64,000 nt of DNA from contig KQ964512.1 of assembly GCA_001566745.1 (NCBI GenBank), forward strand, positions 40,391 through 104,390, read 5' to 3'. Made by a program: the position numbers and the translations under genes. Origin of the DNA: Conidiobolus coronatus NRRL 28638 (Eukaryota > Entomophthoromycota > Entomophthoromycetes > Entomophthorales > Conidiobolaceae). Shown here piece after piece: positions 20,438 to 30,007 of this stretch; the stretch's first letter is position 1, and each line of letters begins with the position of its first letter. Under the pieces are notes generated by a model. The model was not told where the DNA came from. It made no database searches and saw only the letters and a list, made by a program, of their open reading frames with translations.

Positions 20438-21021
20438 ATGAAAGATTTTAAAAAAAGTCAAGATATCGATGTTGGGCCTGATTATATCCCTTTCTCTGAA
20501 GGTGCGAGAAGAAGGCCTAGAGAATCTTTGATAATGTATAAGCTAAGGTGTATGGTAGCAGGGACGAATGTTGAGTATTTAGCTGCAACAGTTAAGAGTA
20601 CACAATTGAAAAGAAACTTGAATGTATTTCACTTGATGAGTTTGAAGATAGAGAGTTCAAAACTCCTTGGGCTGATTCTCCAGTTCAGTGGGATGAAAAA
20701 ACTTTAAGTTTTGTTCTTAGTGGTGGGTATATCAACTTTACAGCTATTGCTATCGCTGTTTTCTGTACAATTATATTAGTAGTGGGTACTAAAGAGTCCA
20801 CCATTTTTACATTAGTTTTCTGCTCACTAAAAGTACTAGTAATTATTGTATTTATCTTTGGAGTTGTGAATTATAAAAATCTTAATACATCTTATCCTGT
20901 CAATTTGGCCATCAAAGCAACTGGAAGAACTTGGTTAGAAGTTTTTATCATTATAGGCGCTGTACTTCGTATGGGAACTTCTGTTATCGGTGGTCTTTCA
21001 GGTTTATTCGCGCTCAGGTAG
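20438..21021 (+). pseudogene. Amino-acid permease (CAT/SLC7-like) fragment, frameshifted
   Basis: The first 60 codons from ATG 20438 are open. After a frameshift near 20,630 the text continues as EFKTPWADSPVQWDEKTLSF. Hydrophobic segments follow: YINFTAIAIAVFCTIILVVG, TIFTLVFCSLKVLVIIVFIF and TWLEVFIIIGAVLRMGTSVI. This order and spacing match the middle transmembrane segments of cationic amino-acid transporters. Only about three or four of the expected 12-14 membrane segments are present, and a stop follows. It is a truncated duplicate. Confidence 0.7.
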
Positions 21022-21045
21022 AAATTGGAATTATCCTTATAAACT

Positions 21046-21291
21046 TCATCCGTTGTTTAGAGGGGTAGTAAAACTAAAGCCTAACGAAGAATCATCGACT
21101 GATGACCTTGGAGATCTTGGATATTCGCTGGAGCAACAGCTTTTGAAAGCATTATGCTTTACAGACTCTACTTGGCAATTCTGGTCCGTCATATATCCAT
21201 TTCCATTTTCATTGCAGTATTTTTCAGTTGAATAGAAATTCAACTCTCCCCGGTCACAAGAACACCAATCTGAACTAGTAATACTAGACAT
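21046..21291 (-). CDS. Small cysteine-rich ORF, uncertain
   Basis: 81 codons from ATG 21291. The open frame extends to 21,393 through a hydrophobic, signal-like stretch, but that extension begins only with TTG. The cysteine spacing is notable: DWCSCDRG, a further C in STEKYCNENG, TDQNCQ and FKSCCSSE. It recalls small secreted fungal proteins. The upstream hydrophobic part without an ATG suggests either a lost first exon or a broken gene. It could still be a chance frame antisense to nothing identifiable. Confidence 0.3.
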   Translation of the reverse strand: MSSITSSDWCSCDRGELNFYSTEKYCNENGNGYMTDQNCQVESVKHNAFKSCCSSEYPRSPRSSVDDSSLGFSFTTPLNNG

Positions 21292-21453
21292 AACGATACT
21301 AAAGGCCAAAGGAAAAGGTGGGGCAAGAAGCGTGAAACCAAGAAAGAACAGCTTGAGCGAACCAACACATAAGCTGCCTAGATTGAGAAGCAAAGGCGAA
21401 GATTGAAAATTTTAAGAGTGTGATAGTATACTCAATTTAAAAACTACCTGGTA

Positions 21454-22113
21454 TTAAGCCCACACTGCAGAGCTTTGAACACCTTCGATCTTACCATCTT
21501 GATAAGTTTTACTCAATGAATGATATTGGCTCTTGATCTCACTGACACGCTGTTTAAATCCGTCTATCTTGGATTCTTCCAAACTGTTTACAACTTCACC
21601 CACCGAGCGAGAGGTAAAAAAATGGTTGTCCCGATTGTAAAGAGGGCGTTCCCTCAGAGACTCCTCAGTGTCGCTAGGGGCTGCTACTCGGTAGACCTCT
21701 TCTAAGATTTGAATATCGTACGGGATGGCAAACTCATCGCGGGAATCCTCATACGTAAATAGATAATAAAACTCGTTAAAGCCAGCCCAGGTGATAGCAC
21801 TAAGGCATAATGAACAAGGCTCATGAGTTGCATAGAAAATACAATCTTTAGGACTTGGACGGCATTCCGCTGGAAATTTAGTAAAGAATTCTTGAATACA
21901 ATTCACCTCGCCATGTAACAATGGGGATACTTTTTCATTGTTCGTCGATACATGAACTAATTCCAATGTATCTTTTTTAAATATCGCCGCCCCAAAAAGC
22001 TTTGATCCTGAAGATACACCTGCTGTAGTTAAAGGGATGATATCCTTAACCGTAGTATTAAGAATAGTATTGACTAAATCTTCCGCTTTATGATTAGACT
22101 TGATAAAACTCAT
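21454..22113 (-). CDS. CMP/dCMP-type (cytidine/deoxycytidylate) deaminase-like protein
   Basis: 219 residues from ATG 22113. The zinc site of the deaminase superfamily is intact: HGE at 67-69 (H67 ligand, E69 proton shuttle) and PCSLC at 99-103 (C100 and C103 ligands). Secondary elements around it (GSKLFGAAIF before; AITWAGFNEFYYLF after) fit the CMP/dCMP deaminase fold. The C-terminal 100 residues carry no recognisable domain and are charged and helical. Free nucleotides, nucleosides, guanine-type bases and tRNA are all substrates in this superfamily, so the substrate is open. The gene is intact despite pseudogenes on both sides. Confidence 0.8.
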   Translation of the reverse strand: MSFIKSNHKAEDLVNTILNTTVKDIIPLTTAGVSSGSKLFGAAIFKKDTLELVHVSTNNEKVSPLLHGEVNCIQEFFTKFPAECRPSPKDCIFYATHEPCSLCLSAITWAGFNEFYYLFTYEDSRDEFAIPYDIQILEEVYRVAAPSDTEESLRERPLYNRDNHFFTSRSVGEVVNSLEESKIDGFKQRVSEIKSQYHSLSKTYQDGKIEGVQSSAVWA

Positions 22114-23288
22114 CTTAATATTTCTATAATAATTAATAATAATCAGTTTTAAAAATAATATTACATCTCAAGTCTGCTACCTATTTATTTCCGACAGATT
22201 GACGAACCAAAATGTTAGAAAAGGATAAACCTGGAGAGTTATTAAAATACAGGGGAACTTTCAAACCCAAAAGCTAACTAATTAGCAGTATTCTTTGAAT
22301 GACTCACTACGATGTTTGGATGCAACCAGCTCTATTTTGAGAGTGTCATCTACCGTGGACTTTGTGCAATACCCCGCTAAATTCTAGATAATGTATAAGA
22401 GTAAAAGGTATCAAGTCCTTTACCGGCCTCTCTGTTGTACTACGTCTAGAATTGGCTGCTTGGTATTGGGCCAGCCACCGTTCGTTGATCTGGTGAGGAG
22501 TTATTTTTAAGATGTTCTATTGATAGAATGCTTATTAGATAAATCAAGCGGGAAGTATACGTTTAGTAAAGTTAGCTGTTTGTCCCTCGTTATCTTTTTT
22601 TTTTCGATAGAAGTAAGTGCTGACATTCCGTCTTATATTGTTCTTGGTTCTACGCCGAATATGAGTTTGAATCTAATCTTATAATAAGTATCCAAAGATT
22701 GCAAAATGGTATTTATAAAAGCGGTAACCAAGCTTTTTAATTTAATAACTTCACCAGTTGTCTCCAACCCTTACATTATATTTAACCCAATGAATGATTA
22801 TAACAATAACTAAACATAATGTTGTAGTTTAAACTGTTAGAACTTTGGCATATTTTTTGTAATAGACTATGTAGATTTGTGCAAGCTTTAATATATCCAA
22901 ATTCCCTTGAAGTATCATCAACAGTGCCGTAGGACCAAGCTCTACTGCTTAGAGTCCGAGAAAATCCCGGAGCAAATGACATTCTTCGGTAATTTTTAGT
23001 TTGAGTTATTGGGTTCCCTAGACCAATCTTCTCCACCTTGAGCACCTTTTTTAGAGATGTCCAACTTGGCAGTTTTTGACCTTGCGTTATTTTTTACTAT
23101 GTGTTCGATTAATTGCTTAATTTTTTGATCTTCTGGATCAGGAAACACAAATAAACCGTATTCTAAATGCACAAAGTTTTCATTTTTCATAAAACCATAG
23201 TTTAAAAAATGTAGCTGCTCTTTTTATGAGCCCAGACTCCATAACATTATAATTTTCAATAGCTGAAAATGATCTTAACTTCAAGCAC
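22114..23288. other. Non-coding/degenerate DNA
   Basis: About 1.2 kb. A minus-strand frame at 22,996-23,190 reads FVHLEYGLFVFPDPEDQKIK and LIEHIVKNNARS. This is faintly like the lead-in to a SURP-type splicing-factor domain, but too short to claim. Otherwise no feature. Confidence 0.35.
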
Positions 23289-23732
23289 TTGACTATGGAA
23301 ACCAATCCTAAGGTTCCTGTTAACTTGTTGAGAATGTCTCGTGTATTGTTATTTGAACCTTTTCCAGGTATTAAGGCAAACTTACACGAATCTCTCAGCA
23401 CTATCTCTCCAAGCAGATTTGCTAATGGTCCCATCGAAAGAGTTAGATTACACTTCCTCCTTGCTCGGTTACACGCAGTTGTTCAAGAAGGTTTACGTTA
23501 TGTACCTTTGGGCTGGAGTAAAACTTATGAGTTTAACAACCCTGATTTGAGCAGTGGTTTGAATACCATTGACATCTGGTTAGATAGCGTAGCTCAAGGT
23601 AGATCTAACTTGACCCCTGATAAGATTAAAGAATCCGAAGCTTTAGTCATTCCAGATGGCTCTAAGATTGACCAATTTGTAAGCTGGTTCAACACCTTGC
23701 CTGATATCAAATTTTTTGTAGTTACCCTTTAA
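23289..23732 (+). pseudogene. Cytoplasmic dynein heavy chain fragment (internally deleted)
   Basis: The reading [54 protein letters not shown] and [20 protein letters not shown] is unmistakably the AAA6/C-terminal motor region of the cytoplasmic dynein heavy chain. After NLTPDKI it joins directly to [20 protein letters not shown]. In intact chains that segment lies some 40-50 residues further on. The junction keeps the frame. The fragment ends at a stop soon after. The parent is over 4,000 residues, so this is about 3% of it. Confidence 0.9.
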
Positions 23733-24016
23733 CATTTTTGTACTGCCTCTATCTACAGAATTGATACAAACAGATGTTTCGGATACGTTTAAATTCTGTT
23801 GGATCTCATCATTGGTTGCATGTAATTTTATTGGCTGGGGTACTTTTTCTGGCTTATTTCTAGTGGATCTTTTCAATATAGTCCAAAAGTTCATTTATCC
23901 TCAAACTTAAACCCGCTTTCTCAAACAGCGACGCCCCAACCATTGATATTTCGTCTATAACTAGAACATCGGCACTTTGTACTCTCTCTAAAACTTCTTC
24001 ATCTTCTAATTTCAAG
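23733..24016 (-). pseudogene. PIF1-like helicase fragment
   Basis: Minus-strand text EVLERVQSADVLVIDEISMV followed by GASLFEKAGLSLRI is the Walker B region of PIF1-family helicases (VIDEISM). A frameshift near 23,890 leads into PQPIKLHATNDEIQQNLN, which resembles the LY-x-TN segment further along PIF1 proteins, with the sequence between missing. Such helicases occur as cellular PIF1 and within Helitron transposons. With no Rep domain in sight I cannot tell which. Confidence 0.5.
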
Positions 24017-25897
24017 GACCAATTTTATTGAGGCTATGCCGAGGCTATGCATAGGCTATCACGGGTATATCTATCTATAGTTAAATATATATTTTTAAAG
24101 TAAATCCCTTTAAAGACCGGGAGTTTGTCGCGACTGCATCAAGGGTTATAACTCTAAGTTTTATTAAGAGATTCTAAAAGAGATTTTTCTTCCATCAACA
24201 AAAAATTCTATAATACACTTCATCTGAGAGAGCATTATGCTCGCAATATTAGTTGCTCCTGCAATACTTGTGCGGGGTAACTCGTATTTGATCTCTGGAT
24301 TTGCTTTAAAAGGATTAATAAGAAAACTTTGACCATAGTGCCCAGACCCCGCAATGCTCCATCAGGGTCATTAGGTTGCTCAAAGAGCCCCAAGGTAACT
24401 CAATATGGAATTATTTCTTGGGTTATACCGAGAAGTTTAACTGAGGCTGCTTGCCTACTTTCATTGAAGGCTTTGGGAACATTGGGGTATCATATGCTTC
24501 AAAATCAAATAAATATATAGAGTCTCTGCTGTTGACAGGATACATAACGGGCACACCATGAAACCATCTTTGCCCTTAAAGTGTTCGTTTAGCAAAGAAT
24601 TGTAAGGCCCGTAGCACATCTTCTCTTTTGATTTGATTTTCTCCGAAAATCTTTTGTGATTGCTTTGCAATCAGCAGCAATTTGGCGTATCTTTTGTTCT
24701 CTTTGAAACTTACTCTCTCGCGCTAACCCTGAGTATATTATTGCTTACAAAGTATTCGATCCTGAGAATACTGGCAAGGTAACCTTAAATCTATTTTAAA
24801 ACTCCTCTTAACCTTGCAAGACTGGAAGAAAAGGAATCTTGGTAATATGCTTCAAGTACAGATTGCTGCAAAGATCTAACGGCTGTGTTTATGAATTCAC
24901 TTTAAAAACATTTTTATAATGAATCGCCATCAAAATATTTTAAGTCAAATTTTACCAGGTAATGCGCCAGAAATAGGAAAATCAGCAGATGTGTATGATT
25001 AATGGATTAATACAATACAGTCTGATGACCCGTGGTTTGAATTACTTGAGTGAGTAAAGCACTCTCTCAGTCTTGTTGATCATACTGTATCGTTCTTACT
25101 GAATGACATCTTTTCAATACTTTGGGCTGTGTAAGTAACTAAACAAGTAGGGATTGACGTTTGGAGATTTGACTCTACGTAAACTTCTCCCATCCCCCAT
25201 CCGTCGTCATTGAGAAGGATTGTCCAATTTGAATTAGGGAAAGGCGCTATGTAAGTTGCTTCAGGTGCATAAATAGGTGTGGATACGACTTTCTCTAACA
25301 AATCTGTTGCCAAATGGGTGTTATCCATTAGATAATTTGATTCTATTTGGGTTTAGTTCAGCTGAATATGAATTGTCTTCTCCAGAACCAGATTGTTCCT
25401 GTTAACATATTGACTAATTCATCTTTGGTAGCCTCTGGACGCACAATAAAACTAGGTGCAAGTGATCTATGACGACCTCCTTCATAAATAGCTTCTTTCC
25501 TAAATAAATAGATCTATTGAAACACCAAACAACTCTTTACTAGGTTTCCTAACAGGATAATGTAAGATAGAATATATTTTCAAAGCTTTAACATTGATCT
25601 TTGCAAAATTCTTTTCAAGGTTTATAATGATCTTAACATATTGGAAACTCAAATAACAACATTGGAAAATAAGGGAATTTGCATAGAACGAGAAAAATAC
25701 TTTGGAATTTTAAAGGGTGTAGCATGTCAATCTGATTTGATAATGAAAGAGAGCTTTGTTGAAACACTGTTAACAATTTTAATTATCAAACTCTATCTTC
25801 AAAGATAAAGTTGTGTCTTTTTTTCCAATAACTTGTGCATGGTATATTGTTAAATTGATTTTTTTTACAAATAAAAATATCGTACCCAAACAAAAAT
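24017..25897. other. Degenerate DNA with unidentified fragments
   Basis: About 1.9 kb without an intact gene. Plus strand 24,720-24,795 reads ANPEYIIAYKVFDPENTGKV, which resembles one EF-hand of a mitochondrial aspartate/glutamate carrier or a calmodulin-like protein. Plus strand 24,919-25,050 reads MNRHQNILSQILPGNAPEIG with a stop soon after. A minus-strand frame at 25,080-25,328 (82 codons from ATG) has no recognisable family. A short imperfect GAGGCTATGC repeat lies at 24,033-24,055. Confidence 0.35.
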
Positions 25898-26154
25898 ATG
25901 TTTAAATTTTTAAAGAAAAACCCCAAGCAATTGTTTACTGACTCTTCATCTTTTGAAGGCAAGGTTAATGACACTCCGATTCAAAAAGTAGGCCCCAGTG
26001 AAGGAGTGGAAATTGGTTTGCATTATATGTCTTTCAATTGCTATACTGGAAGTATGTTCACATTGATCAAAAATTGCAAGTCTTGTATGATGGAGCACTC
26101 GGATAATGAACTTTGTAATCTTTTTAAGAAGACAGCGAAAAATGTAAAGATCAC
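25898..26154 (+). other. Unidentified open frame next to a GMC fragment
   Basis: The open frame starts with FKFLKKNPKQLFTDSSSFEG and continues through HYMSFNCYTGSMFTLIKNCK. I recognise no family. It runs directly into the GMC oxidoreductase-like segment, but in another frame. The two may be a single broken gene or an accidental fusion. Confidence 0.3.
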
Positions 26155-26333
26155 CAGAAGCAATTTTACGATTATATCGTTGTAGGGGCAGGCTCTACCG
26201 GAACACTCACTGCAGTAAAACTAGCAATGAAGGGTTTTACAACTCTACTCATCGATGCTGGATCTGCACAAATCAATGCAAATGTTACTACTCCAGGAGA
26301 TTGGCGCGGGTTGGCAAGGTTTCCTTGCTTTTA
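26155..26333 (+). pseudogene. GMC oxidoreductase N-terminal fragment
   Basis: The reading YDYIVVGAGSTGTLTAVKLA followed by MKGFTTLLIDAGS is the FAD-binding beta-alpha-beta of the glucose-methanol-choline oxidoreductase family (GxGxxG, here GAGSTG, with an acidic residue closing the second strand). NVTTPGDWRG follows, as expected, and then the similarity ends. Roughly 55 of about 600 residues remain. Confidence 0.6.
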
Positions 26334-26776
26334 AAGAGATAGCTCATTGGAAAGAGCGGTAGCGACCTCTACTTGAGTAATAATGACAACAACAGTCCCA
26401 AGGAAAGGGTCGTTGCACTCCCACCATAGTACTCAGGGAATCCAAAGGTGACATAGCAAGCTTCCCTTGCTGGTAATCCTTGGGGGAATTGTGCTGGGAC
26501 TGTTTGAGGCATCTTTTATGACGAGGATTTATCCGATAATGACAGCCACCGCATGCTCCTCCCATTAACCAAACGATATCTAATAAAGAATAACTTAATA
26601 ATAAAGATTTAAAATATTTTTCTTTTAAACACCAGCTCTAGGGAGCCGAAGGGTATTAAAGGAGTTATGTTTAAAGATAAAACTTGCGGATTTTTTGTGG
26701 GGTTTCAACTCACCTATCTATTCCTAAGAGTAAGGGTACCTCTTAAAAATAAACTGATTTTTTTAATATATTTAAA
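26334..26776. other. Intergenic DNA upstream of the FAD monooxygenase
   Basis: No credible gene. The minus-strand frame at 26,344-26,565 is low-complexity-like and unidentifiable. An AT-rich leader precedes the monooxygenase start. Confidence 0.35.
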
Positions 26777-27964
26777 ATGAGAGCCTTAATAGCAGGATCA
26801 GGAATAGCTGGACCATGTCTCGGAGCCGCACTTCGAAAACTAGGTTGGGGTGTTACACTATTCGAAGCAAAACCATCATTAAGAGATGAAGGAGCTGGGT
26901 TTATGTTATCACCTAATGGGTTAAGAATGTTAGATAAATATTTGGATAAAAATATCTTTAATCAAGCAAACCAAAGTGGAACTGAAGTTAAAATTCTCGA
27001 AGCCCACTATTTTAATGGTGAAAAAATATTTGATCTTAGTCCAAACTTTAAACAATCATTTGATTATAGTCCAGTTGGAATTAAAAGATATAATTTTCAT
27101 AAAATTTGTTCAAGTAACGCAAAGGAACAAGGAGTTAATATTGTTTATGGCAAAACTATAAAAGGATTCGATCAGAATGATAATCAAGTAAAAATCCATT
27201 TAAGTGATGGATCAACTCAAGTCGGAGATCTCTTAATAGGCTGTGATGGAATTCATTCTCAAGTTCGTAAACAATTGTTTGGGGACGTTAATCCTAGTCC
27301 TACTGGAAAAATATCAGTTCTAGGTCTTTCAAAGGACCCTTTTAGTAAAGATCCTAAGTACGAATCTCGATTTTTTAATGTATTCGGAAATGATATGACA
27401 TTTGGTAGTTATCCAGTAGGAGATGATACTCGCATTTGGTTCACTGAATCAGATAGTAAAATGGCTGATGAAAGTTGGGTATCAGGAGTCTTAAACGAAA
27501 AAGAATTTAACTATTTTAAATCTAGAATATCAGATTGGAATTCTCCAGTAATTGATGTGGTGAATAATAGTTACCGAGTTCTCAAATGGGGATTATTTGA
27601 TAGACCGGCATTAAAAACTTGGCATCAAGGAAATGTAGGATTAGTTGGAGATGCTGCTCATCCTATGGCCCCTCACTTAGGACAAGGAGCCAATACATCT
27701 CTCGAAGATAGCGCGGTATTAGCTTACTATCTTAGTAAAGTAAAAAATTATCAGGACATTAGTAAAGCTTTATATAATTATGAAAAGAAAAGAATCTCAA
27801 GAACAAGTACTATAGTTAAAAATTCTAGAAATATGGGAACGTTAGGCTATACTAAAAACGCAATATTTAGAAAGGTTCGAGATAACACAATGAGATTAAT
27901 TTTTTCAACTTTTTACAAACCAGTGCTTAATCCTTTATATGGATATGACTTTAAAAAGGATTAA
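26777..27964 (+). CDS. FAD-dependent monooxygenase (aromatic hydroxylase type)
   Basis: 395 residues from ATG 26777, intact. The N-terminal dinucleotide motif is AGSGIAGP (about 6-13) with an acidic end in LFEAKPS. The mid-protein motif DLLIGCDGIHSQVRKQ (about 151-166) is the GD/DG motif of flavoprotein hydroxylases. GLVGDAAHPMAPHLGQGANT (about 288-307) contacts FAD ribose and pyrophosphate. Length and motifs fit the single-component salicylate/urate/zeaxanthin-epoxidase-like hydroxylases that use NAD(P)H and O2. The substrate is unknown. There is no membrane anchor or signal. It stands alone in the fragment-rich region, like the SDR at 7.4 kb, and may be an accessory or acquired gene. The AT-rich codon use matches its surroundings. 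Confidence 0.88.
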   Translation: MRALIAGSGIAGPCLGAALRKLGWGVTLFEAKPSLRDEGAGFMLSPNGLRMLDKYLDKNIFNQANQSGTEVKILEAHYFNGEKIFDLSPNFKQSFDYSPVGIKRYNFHKICSSNAKEQGVNIVYGKTIKGFDQNDNQVKIHLSDGSTQVGDLLIGCDGIHSQVRKQLFGDVNPSPTGKISVLGLSKDPFSKDPKYESRFFNVFGNDMTFGSYPVGDDTRIWFTESDSKMADESWVSGVLNEKEFNYFKSRISDWNSPVIDVVNNSYRVLKWGLFDRPALKTWHQGNVGLVGDAAHPMAPHLGQGANTSLEDSAVLAYYLSKVKNYQDISKALYNYEKKRISRTSTIVKNSRNMGTLGYTKNAIFRKVRDNTMRLIFSTFYKPVLNPLYGYDFKKD

Positions 27965-28150
27965 TGAAGTTATTTCGTTATTTCACTACTTATACGATAA
28001 GAATCATTGTTTTTTACTTCTTTGAAGGCTACGCAGAGTAAGGGATTGAGCTACGATGCCGTCGTTGGGGTAATTCCCTTGCAATACCAAGGGAAGATTG
28101 CTGAATGTTATCATTTTACTAATTGTTAAGATTGCCAAGACTAAATTTTA
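27965..28150. other. Short intergenic DNA
   Basis: Convergent 3' region between the FAD monooxygenase and the secreted-protein gene. No feature seen. Confidence 0.3.
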
Positions 28151-28889
28151 CTAAAAGATTCCGACTTTAAACAAGTGGGCAGCCTTACCGTTAGCTCTGC
28201 GGTACTTGTTGGTTAAGCAGAGAGACTTTCTAGCTTCTTCAGAAACACCAGACTTGGGGGGTTGAGGAGCTTTAGGAGGTTGAGTTTCAACAGGCTTAGT
28301 GGGGTAACCCTTTGGTTCTTCAACCTTAGTGGGTTTAGTTTCGGGTTCCTTGACGGGATACTCGGGTTGTTTAACAGGGTATTCAGGTTGTTGAACGGGG
28401 TATTCGACAGGGTATTCAGGTTGAGAAGGAGATGAGATCATATTCGTTCTTGAAAAGGAAACCATCTTGGTTACCGCATAAAGAATCGGAAACGGCATCT
28501 AAGTTAGCAAAACCGGAGAAGTATTGCTCGACGTATTGGCTCACAGAGCATTGAGCGTCATTGAATTTACCGAAGAGATCATTTTGTTGGTGACCAATGG
28601 TAGCATATTGGTTGACAAGGTTATCAGTGATAGACTTAGAGTTGCTAACGTAAGAAAGGGCCTTAAGACCACGAGCTTTACGAGCTTCGTTAAGTTTACA
28701 GACAAAGTATAAGTCGTTGTTGTTGCCAGCGGTAGGGGGCTTAACAGGGTAGCTGGGAACTTGAGTAGGAACTTGAGTGGGGTAAGAGGGGACAATGGTA
28801 GTGGGTTGGGGTTGCTTAACCTGATAGTTAGCATCACAGATGCTAATATAGGAAACAATAGCAGAGATGAATAAGTTGGATAACTGCAT
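28151..28889 (-). pseudogene. Secreted proline/tyrosine-repeat protein with CAP-like segments, frameshifted
   Basis: The ATG at 28889 opens a frame with a signal peptide (MQLSNLFISAIVSYISICDA). A proline-rich linker (VPSYPTQVPTQVPSYPV) follows, then FVCKLNEARKARGLKALSY and a segment with cysteines, reminiscent of the start of a CAP/SCP-like extracellular domain. Near 28,450-28,416 the reading must shift by one base. The second frame then has imperfect PEYPVKQ repeats, a KPT/PPK-rich linker, and a second KSLCLTNKYRRANGKAA that mirrors the first CAP-like start. It stops after that at 28,151, so the second domain is truncated. No clear GT-AG intron explains the shift. It is a cell-surface or secreted protein gene that looks broken, or the base call is wrong. 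Confidence 0.5.
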
Positions 28890-28924
28890 AATGACTAGGG
28901 GACGATGTATACTATACTTGACTT

Positions 28925-29290
28925 TTATTGAAGCTATAACTCAGTCGCGTGGCACCCTGCTCCTTCGTATTAAAGGGCAAAAAACATTGGTAAACTCACT
29001 CCAACCTAAAGGTTTGCGTTCAAACAAGCAAGGGAGAATCCCTTGCGAACCCTTTTAAAACTTTAATCTAGCTATAACTCCCTCGCCTGGCACCGTGCTC
29101 GGTCGATTAATTAGCAAAATTTTTATTTCTTGAAGGAAAGGCAAACGCTCACGGAGCACCCTGTTCGCTATCCTCCTGCAACTTTACCTATAACTCGGTC
29201 ACGCTGAGGCTGTTCCCTCGTGGAAACTTTAACAATTTCTTGGGGGGATAGCAAACGCTCACGGTGTAGCCTGTTCGCTCATTTCTTAAT
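28925..29290. repeat. Diverged tandem repeat, about 110-116 bp period
   Basis: A motif with CTATAACTC...CTCG occurs at 28,932-28,966, 29,070-29,106 and 29,187-29,220. A companion motif, GCAAACGCTCACGG followed by CCTGTTCGCT, occurs at 29,141-29,170 and 29,251-29,280, exactly 110 bp apart. A TTTCTTG stretch precedes each companion. The unit is GC-richer than the surroundings. It overlaps the 5' flank of the secreted-protein gene. Confidence 0.65.
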
Positions 29291-29580
29291 ATCGCTCTCT
29301 CCAGTAAAAAATACGTAATTTGCTTCGAATTTTAAACCATTGTCCAAAACAGGAGAAGTATCTTTAATTTTTTTAATATCCAATTCTTTGTCTTCCTTAT
29401 ATTTTTCAACTTTATTAACTTTCAACCACTTCAAAGGAATGGCATAGACCCCGAATCCCCTACAACAATGACTACCACATAGGAATTTAATTCTTTAAAC
29501 TGAGTCGAAGGCAATTTTTGTAACCGTACTTTATCGCTATTGTAACGGATTTCTGGGAGACGTTGGAGGAGCGTTGCCAT
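29279..29580 (-). pseudogene. Possible small membrane-protein gene, one frameshift
   Basis: ATG 29580 opens MATLLQRLPEIRYNSDKVRL and continues to FKELNSYVVVIVVG, one hydrophobic segment. A one-base shift near 29,455 then gives GFGVYAIPLKWLKVNKVEKY, and the frame runs on to a stop at 29,279. Together these make about 100 residues with one membrane segment, the size of small mitochondrial or ER proteins. I do not recognise it. An intact copy elsewhere would confirm it. Confidence 0.3.
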
Positions 29581-30007
29581 CCGGCTTTTGTAGTTCTTAG
29601 ATAATCAGGCAAAAAAAAGCATATGGTGCTTATGTCAGTATATAGTTACTTGAATAAGATCCACGAATTGGTAGGCAATACTTCATAGTACGTAATTCAT
29701 AAAGAATGGAGTCGTTGCGGGTAAATTATTTGCCATCTTCTTTAAGATATCTTAAAGCTACACTCGTTTCAAAAGCAAAGTAGCTTTTCGAAGTTTGAGC
29801 GCTAGTTATATAGAAAAGAATATTCGGAAGAATACACATTACTAAAGTTTTTCTAGAGTACTTCCATTGCTAGTCTACAGTGTGATTTTTCCAAAGAATA
29901 TCCTTTGGCTCAGGTGCTAAACTTACTCTACACTATTTTTATGAAACAACTTACCCAAGAGTATATTTAATGAAAACTTCAAAGCATAAGGGACAACCCG
30001 AAGATAA
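29581..30007. other. Non-coding stretch
   Basis: No gene, repeat or RNA feature recognised. Confidence 0.4.

Noticed and set aside
22996-23190. SURP-like splicing-factor segment
   Set aside because: About 30 residues of weak resemblance only; not enough to name.
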